Below the pieces are notes generated by a model. It ran no database searches. It saw only the letters and a program-made list of their open reading frames with translations, and was not told where the DNA came from. The position numbers were made by a program, and so were the translations under genes. From contig NZ_JAPEIQ010000033.1 of assembly GCF_026041215.1 (NCBI RefSeq), positions 62,001 through 126,000 of the forward strand: a stretch of DNA of 64,000 nt. The letters are read 5' to 3'. The stretch is from Hoyosella sp. YIM 151337. Lineage in GTDB: Bacteria > Actinomycetota > Actinomycetes > Mycobacteriales > Mycobacteriaceae. This document shows, piece after piece, positions 59,838 to 64,000 of the stretch (positions are counted from its first letter, which is position 1; each line of letters begins with the position of its first letter).

Positions 59838-60980
59838 TCAGCGACTGTGCCGCGTCGTGTCGATCCCCAGGGACATGCCCGCGAGCCCTCGCTGCCGGAC
59901 AGCCAGCTTCTCAGCGATACCGAGCAGTGCGGCGCCTGCCGCCGACTCCGGTGCACTGAGAACGATCGGCGTTCCCGCATCGCCCCCCTCGCGAACCGCG
60001 GGGTCCAGGGGCACCTGACCGAGCAGCGGCACCTTCGCGCCAATTGAGGTGGTGAGCTGCTCCGCGACGGTTTGCCCGCCACCAGAGCCGAAAACGTCCA
60101 TTCGGGTGCCATCAGGCAGTTCAAGCCACGACATGTTCTCGATCACGCCCGCGACCCGCTGATGCGTCTGAAGTGCGATGGCGCCAGCACGTTCGGCGAC
60201 CTCGGCTGCAGCCTGCTGCGGGGTTGTCACGACGAGGATTTCCGCACCAGGGATGAGCTGGGCGACCGAGATTGCGATGTCACCCGTTCCCGGTGGCAGA
60301 TCAAGCAGCAGCACGTCGAGATCGCCCCAGAAGACGTCGGCGAGAAATTGCTGCAGCGCACGATGGAGCATGGGACCGCGCCATACAACGGGCACATTGC
60401 CCGTCGTGAACTGGGCGATCGAGATAAGCTTCACATCGTGCGAGATCGGCGGCAGGATCATCCGCTCGACCTGGGTGGGCTTCGCGTCAGTGCCAAGCAT
60501 GCGAGGAATCGAATGTCCGTAGATATCCGCGTCGAGCACACCGACGGAGAGTCCGCGTGCCGCTAGGGCGGCGGCGAGGTTCACCGTCACACTAGACTTC
60601 CCGACCCCGCCCTTTCCCGATGCGACTGCGTAGACCCGCGTAAGTGAGTCCGGCTGGGCGAACGGGATTACCGGCTCGCTGGCGTCACCGCGCAGCTTCT
60701 TGCGTAGTTCGCTGCGCTGCTCATCGCTCATCACATCGAGTGTGACCTGAACATTCCGGACGCCGGCGACGTCCGCGGCGGCTGCGGTGACGCGATTCTC
60801 GATTTCAGAGCGCATCGGGCACCCAGACACAGTCAGGTAAATACCAATCTCGACATCTCCGTCGTGCGAGATGTCGATGTTTTTCACCATGCCGAGGTCA
60901 GTAATGGGCTTACGGATCTCAGGATCCTGTACCCGGGCAAGCGCTGACCGGATGGCCGATTCAGTAAGTGATGACATCAC
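59838..60980 (-). CDS. mrp: Mrp/NBP35 family Fe-S cluster carrier ATPase
   Basis: Mrp/ApbC proteins carry and transfer Fe-S clusters using ATP. The 380-residue product has an N-terminal MIP18/DUF59 domain (IRSALARVQDPEIRKPITDL, IYLTVSGCPMRSEIENRVTA). The deviant Walker A AVASGKGGVGKSSVTVNLAA follows, then LDADIYGHSIPRMLG and VLLLDLPPGTGDIAISVAQL. The usual C-terminal CxxC found in many Mrp proteins is not visible here. The region after VIENMSW lacks paired cysteines, as seen in actinobacterial Mrp. It starts at GTG 60980 or ATG 60977. Position matches Rv1229c. Confidence 0.92.
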   Translation of the reverse strand: MMSSLTESAIRSALARVQDPEIRKPITDLGMVKNIDISHDGDVEIGIYLTVSGCPMRSEIENRVTAAAADVAGVRNVQVTLDVMSDEQRSELRKKLRGDASEPVIPFAQPDSLTRVYAVASGKGGVGKSSVTVNLAAALAARGLSVGVLDADIYGHSIPRMLGTDAKPTQVERMILPPISHDVKLISIAQFTTGNVPVVWRGPMLHRALQQFLADVFWGDLDVLLLDLPPGTGDIAISVAQLIPGAEILVVTTPQQAAAEVAERAGAIALQTHQRVAGVIENMSWLELPDGTRMDVFGSGGGQTVAEQLTTSIGAKVPLLGQVPLDPAVREGGDAGTPIVLSAPESAAGAALLGIAEKLAVRQRGLAGMSLGIDTTRHSR

Positions 60981-61045
60981 CCTCGATCATAGGCGCCGCC
61001 CCCAGCAGACGACGACTCGCCTAGGTGCGCTGGGGGCGGACACGA

Positions 61046-62263
61046 TCATGGCAGTGGCAACCGCAGGTCCGGCAGGCCCGGAATCAGTGGTGCGGGCGCA
61101 TCCTGCGGGGGTGGCGGCGGTGCATCCTGCGGGGGTGGCGGCGGCGCGCAGAACAGCACACATGGCACTTGCGGCGGTGGCGGCAGCATATCCGCGAGCT
61201 CTTCGAGCGGGTTGCGCGGCCGCTCGTCGTCTCGGGTCTCCTCCTCGGTGGCGTCGTCGTCCTCGTCGTCTTCGTCTTCCCGGCGAAGCTCGTCGAGCAG
61301 CGCGGCCATCGGATCGCGATCCTGCCCGGCTGATGGGTCAGGCAGCTCCCACGGCAGGTCACCGGCCGGTGGTAGATCGGTCGGTGTCGGCAGGACGCCA
61401 GTCGCGTACGCCACCGCCCAGTTGCGCACATTGTTCAGGTAGCTGCGTGAAGCGTTGTAACGGAGAATCGCACGTTCCTGGTTACCGGGCACCGTGAGGT
61501 CACCACCGGCGTCGCAAAGGTACTTTGCGGCAGCGACGGTCGCGTCGTAGATGTTGTGCGGATCGGAGTTGCCATCACCGTTGCCGTCCGAGGCGTACAT
61601 ACGCCACGTGCTCGGAATGAACTGCATTGGTCCCACGGCACGGTCGAACTGCGGATCACCGTCAAGTTCGCCATTGTCAGTGTCCCGGATAACCGCGGTG
61701 TTCGGGGTGGTGCCGTCCAGACGCGGACCCAGAATAGGCCGCAGTGTGCGGCCATTGACGTCGACCGCGCCGCCTGACGCGTGTCCGGACTCCACGTGGC
61801 CGATACCGGCGAGCAGCGTCCACTCGATCCCGCAGCCGGGACGCAACGCCGTCATCTGCGCTGCGGCCTTCTTGTAGGCCTCCAGCATCACAGCGGGAAT
61901 CCGGAACGCGCCGAGGTTCACGGTGGCGCCGTTGAGGGCATCACCGACGGCAAGATTGAGGCCCTCTAGTAAGTCTTCACCTGCTTGTCGCGCGATTGCA
62001 TCAGCAGCCACTGTTTGCGGGCTGCGGAGAACCGTTGGATTGCGCTGGACAGGCGCGACCATTCCCACTGTGGCTGGGGTGTATGACGCGGCGGTGGCCG
62101 CATGGCTGATCTCGACTTCATGCGCAGCCTGAGCTGCACTGTCTGAGTATTCGAGGTCAGATGCGGCGGCAACTCCGAACAATCCTGCTGGGAGCAACCC
62201 CGCCATAGCGAGAACGCTACCCCTGCGGTTGCGCTTCGTCGCGCGGCGTTTCTTCGTCGGCAC
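61046..62263 (-). CDS. Lytic transglycosylase with acidic and poly-proline tail (Rv1230c-like)
   Basis: This 405-residue protein cleaves peptidoglycan glycan strands outside the membrane. It begins with a basic n-region and a signal or membrane helix (SVLAMAGLLPAGLFGVAAAS). The catalytic SLT/MltB-like domain (about residues 130-295) has EWTLLAGIGHVESGH with the catalytic Glu, then AVGPMQFIPSTWRMYASDG and NIYDATVAAAKYLCDAGGDL. The C-terminal 95 residues contain an acidic run (EDEDDEDDDATEEE) and two copies of PPPPPQDA with two cysteines between. TTGACA lies about 25 bases upstream of ATG 62263. A 264-base intergenic region follows upstream with no gene that I can support. Confidence 0.88.
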   Translation of the reverse strand: MPTKKRRATKRNRRGSVLAMAGLLPAGLFGVAAASDLEYSDSAAQAAHEVEISHAATAASYTPATVGMVAPVQRNPTVLRSPQTVAADAIARQAGEDLLEGLNLAVGDALNGATVNLGAFRIPAVMLEAYKKAAAQMTALRPGCGIEWTLLAGIGHVESGHASGGAVDVNGRTLRPILGPRLDGTTPNTAVIRDTDNGELDGDPQFDRAVGPMQFIPSTWRMYASDGNGDGNSDPHNIYDATVAAAKYLCDAGGDLTVPGNQERAILRYNASRSYLNNVRNWAVAYATGVLPTPTDLPPAGDLPWELPDPSAGQDRDPMAALLDELRREDEDDEDDDATEEETRDDERPRNPLEELADMLPPPPQVPCVLFCAPPPPPQDAPPPPPQDAPAPLIPGLPDLRLPLP

Positions 62264-62527
62264 GGGCGAAAATCCTCACGTTCGTTGTCAAAACGTGACT
62301 AACTTTACATAGTCGACACCGATCTCTGCGCACCGAATGGGTGAATCGGCCCAGCGCGGGCCGGAACTCTCAGGAACTGTCGCGTACCGTGTGCATGCCT
62401 GGCGTCGTAACAATCGCCGCGCTGGGTGAGCGTGGGATTAGAGTCACAGTTGAGCACGGCCCGGCACTTCTCGCTCTGGTCATGCGTTATCTAGGTAGAA
62501 CGCCGCACACTTCCGAGGAGAGCGACG

Positions 62528-63016
62528 ATGACAAGCCCGCTGCGCGGGGCCAAGAATTTCGGGCTGCCCACCCCGCCAACTGGATGGCCGATTGGTGCGT
62601 ATCCGACCTACGCGGAGGCCCAGCGTGCTGTGGATTACCTGTCCGATCAGCAGTTCCCAGTACAGGATGTAACTATCGTCGGAGTCGATCTCATGCAGGT
62701 CGAGCGAGTGACTGGCCGTCTGAATTGGCCGCGAGTGATCGGCGGCGCAGTGGTGACAGGCGCGTGGATCGGCGTTTTCATCGGTTTGCTCATCGGCATC
62801 TTCACCGGACAACTTCTCGAGCCGCTCGTTACAGGCATCTTCTTTGGCGTGCTCTTCTGGGTAGTTATGCAAGCGGTGCAGTATGCGGCCTCGCGCGGCC
62901 AGCGCGATTTTCAGTCGACCATGCAGCTTGTTGCCGGCAGATACGACGTTCTGTGCAACCCCAAGTCGGCTGAACAGGGCCGCGATCTGCTGGCCCGGCT
63001 TGCGGGTGACTACTGA
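62528..63016 (+). CDS. YflT-like general stress protein (membrane)
   Basis: This 162-residue protein has an N-terminal GSP17M/YflT-type domain (PIGAYPTYAEAQRAVDYLSD, QQFPVQDVTIVGVDLMQVER). Two membrane helices follow (VIGGAVVTGAWIGVFIGLLI and LEPLVTGIFFGVLFWVVMQA), then a basic end. The general stress protein 17M/YflT family is induced by heat, salt or ethanol in Bacillus, but its action is unknown. ATG 62528 is preceded by GAGGAGAG. It resembles Rv1234 in position. SUFU follows 2 bases later, so the two are cotranscribed. Confidence 0.84.
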   Translation: MTSPLRGAKNFGLPTPPTGWPIGAYPTYAEAQRAVDYLSDQQFPVQDVTIVGVDLMQVERVTGRLNWPRVIGGAVVTGAWIGVFIGLLIGIFTGQLLEPLVTGIFFGVLFWVVMQAVQYAASRGQRDFQSTMQLVAGRYDVLCNPKSAEQGRDLLARLAGDY

Positions 63017-63018
63017 CG

Positions 63019-63612
63019 ATGGCGCTGCGCGATATCCCGGCGAGAGTGCGTGCTCACGTTACGACCGAGCTGAACCTCGGTGATCCCGTTGCCGCCTCCG
63101 TGACGTTCCTCGGTGTCGAGCCGATCGAGGTGCTGCGCTACGGACCGGCAGGCGGCGATCCGCAAGGGCTGGTCTACTACGTGACCAGTGGATGCAGTCA
63201 GCACCCGATGGGCGACCCGGCAGATCTCATGGCAGATCCGGTGCGCGGGCCGCGCGCGGAGATACTTATGCGGCTGCGCGGAGGTGTCGACCAGGTGCTG
63301 CGTCCCCTGGCGGTTCTCGCGGCGTCGCCGTCGGTCGACGGGCTCGTGCTCGCTGCGGACTCGCTAGTCGACCTCAGCGAGCCGCTGTGGCCGGGATCCG
63401 CTTTCACCGCGGTGGTGCTCGGCCCCTGCGATATCGCTCCGCTGACGCTCAGCGAGCCGATGTCGGCAGTCGAGTTCTTTGAAGCAGTCCCTGTCACGGC
63501 GACGGAGGCCGCGTGGGTCCGTCTGCGCGGGGTCGCCGCTCTCCGGGAGGCATGGAAGGAAGCTTCGATCGACACTGCCGACCCGGCGCGCTCCGCGGTG
63601 CGCATGTCGTGA
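63019..63612 (+). CDS. Suppressor-of-fused (SUFU) domain protein
   Basis: This 197-residue protein is made of one SUFU-like domain. Segments such as AASVTFLGVEPIEVLRYGPA, VYYVTSGCSQHPMGDPADLM, ADPVRGPRAEILMRLRGGVD and TEAAWVRLRGVAALREAWKE match the actinobacterial version. In animals SUFU binds Gli factors; in bacteria the role is unknown and immunity or toxin-antitoxin functions have been proposed for other SUFU contexts. It starts at ATG 63019, two bases after the stress-protein stop. Confidence 0.82.
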   Translation: MALRDIPARVRAHVTTELNLGDPVAASVTFLGVEPIEVLRYGPAGGDPQGLVYYVTSGCSQHPMGDPADLMADPVRGPRAEILMRLRGGVDQVLRPLAVLAASPSVDGLVLAADSLVDLSEPLWPGSAFTAVVLGPCDIAPLTLSEPMSAVEFFEAVPVTATEAAWVRLRGVAALREAWKEASIDTADPARSAVRMS

Positions 63613-63637
63613 CGCACGGCGTGGGAGGATTTACGTG

Positions 63638-64000
63638 ATGAGGCGCATTGATCTTCACACGCACACCACAGCGTCCGATGGGACAGACACCCCCGCGGCG
63701 CTAGTGCGCAACGCCGCCGCAGCTGAGCTAGACGTCCTGGCAGTGACTGACCATGACACCACCGCTGCCTGGGATGCGGCCCTGGCAGCTCTTCCGTCGG
63801 GAATGGCCCTCGTGCGGGGCATGGAGATGTCCTGTGTGGGACGGGGCGAGGACGGCTACCCGGTTTCCGTGCATCTGCTTGCCTACCTCTTTAATCCTGA
63901 CCACCCGGCACTGGCTAATGAGCGCAAGCGGCTGCGAGACGCACGCCGGACGCGGATCAGGGTGATGGCTGAGCGCATGCGTGCTGACGGCGTGCCGATC
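63638..64000 (+). CDS. PHP-domain phosphoesterase (N-terminal part, cut by window edge)
   Basis: The frame from ATG 63638 (or GTG 63635) stays open for 121 codons to the end of the window. It begins MRRIDLHTHTTASDGTDTPA with the PHP metal motif HTH, then LDVLAVTDHDTTAAWDAALA with DHD, then GMEMSCVGRGEDGYPVSVHL with the next ligands. This is the TrpH/RNase AM type of PHP protein, a 3',5'-nucleoside bisphosphate phosphatase or 5'-3' exoribonuclease. GGGAGG lies upstream at 63622-63627. The rest of the gene is outside the window. Confidence 0.85.
   Translation, partial: MRRIDLHTHTTASDGTDTPAALVRNAAAAELDVLAVTDHDTTAAWDAALAALPSGMALVRGMEMSCVGRGEDGYPVSVHLLAYLFNPDHPALANERKRLRDARRTRIRVMAERMRADGVPI

Noticed and set aside
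62264-62527. ydaO-type c-di-AMP riboswitch before the transglycosylase gene
   Set aside because: None of the conserved segments of that riboswitch could be found in the leader on the minus strand.
62341-62973. 210-codon frame overlapping the stress-protein gene
   Set aside because: It is in another frame of a clear family gene, lacks motifs and reads as Arg/Ser-rich shadow sequence.
1-64000. CRISPR arrays, insertion sequences, prophage, tRNA or rRNA genes
   Set aside because: No spaced repeats, transposase or integrase motifs, or cloverleaf/rRNA sequences were seen. Gaps between genes are at most about 265 bases.

Overview
The window is a stretch of actinobacterial chromosome, almost certainly from a mycolic-acid-containing member of the Mycobacteriales. 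It has high GC, many GTG starts and dense genes with 4-nt overlaps. It carries PimE and LpqW (PIM/lipoarabinomannan pathway), MshB (mycothiol), EgtE (ergothioneine), FbiC (coenzyme F420), GpgS (methylglucose lipopolysaccharide), the SigE/RseA/HtrA/TatB block and a DinB2-type polymerase. From memory, the gene order follows a condensed version of the M. tuberculosis Rv1108c-Rv1234 region, but several blocks are missing (for example narGHJI and glgA). A Hoyosella/Amycolicicoccus- or Rhodococcus-like genus fits better than Mycobacterium; this placement is inference. I found no rRNA, tRNA, CRISPR array, prophage or insertion sequence, and no gene-free stretch longer than about 265 bases.

Layout. 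1-9800: xseA (partial), a lipid-droplet-associated protein, ispH, a DUF6542 membrane protein, then divergent rmuC and sbcDC, then an AI-2E-type permease. 10000-14400: cupredoxin lipoprotein, ychF, a flavin/F420-binding PPOX protein, dinB2, a PspC protein and a sirtuin. 14600-20500: pimE-egtE, metPS amino-acid importer, small proteins, an exported protein and a pterin dehydratase. 20600-30700: thiBPQ-mutT2, a small Cys-rich protein, typA, lpqW-mshB and small membrane proteins. 30600-39200: two PH-domain membrane proteins, fbiC, fdxC, dapC and a fadD36-like ligase. 39200-45400: amino-acid permease, divergent dapD/dapE, and an MMPL exporter divergent from a MarR regulator. 45400-54500: two LOG-family proteins, a K+ channel, the folP2-gpgS-divIVA-tagA operon, a DUF3117 protein, an M17 peptidase, an RlmA-like methyltransferase and glgC. 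54500-64000: O-methyltransferase, sigE-rseA-htrA-tatB plus a 29-aa membrane peptide, alpha/beta hydrolase, mrp, lytic transglycosylase, a stress protein, a SUFU-domain protein and the start of a PHP phosphoesterase.

Functionally the window combines envelope biogenesis and envelope stress (pimE, lpqW, sigE, rseA, htrA, tatB, transglycosylase, MMPL), DNA repair (xseA, rmuC, sbcCD, dinB2, tagA, mutT2), redox and cofactor metabolism (mshB, egtE, fbiC, fdxC, thiBPQ) and lysine/diaminopimelate synthesis (dapC, dapD, dapE). The most interesting signals are regulatory. rmuC and sbcDC face each other with matching PafBC/RecA-NDp-like DNA-damage promoters. MarR/MMPL and metPS each have a dyad operator candidate. 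sigE has a SigR/SigH-type promoter. Many genes have a TAnnnT box 6-8 nt upstream of their start codon, which implies leaderless mRNAs. I saw no wholly novel multi-gene system.
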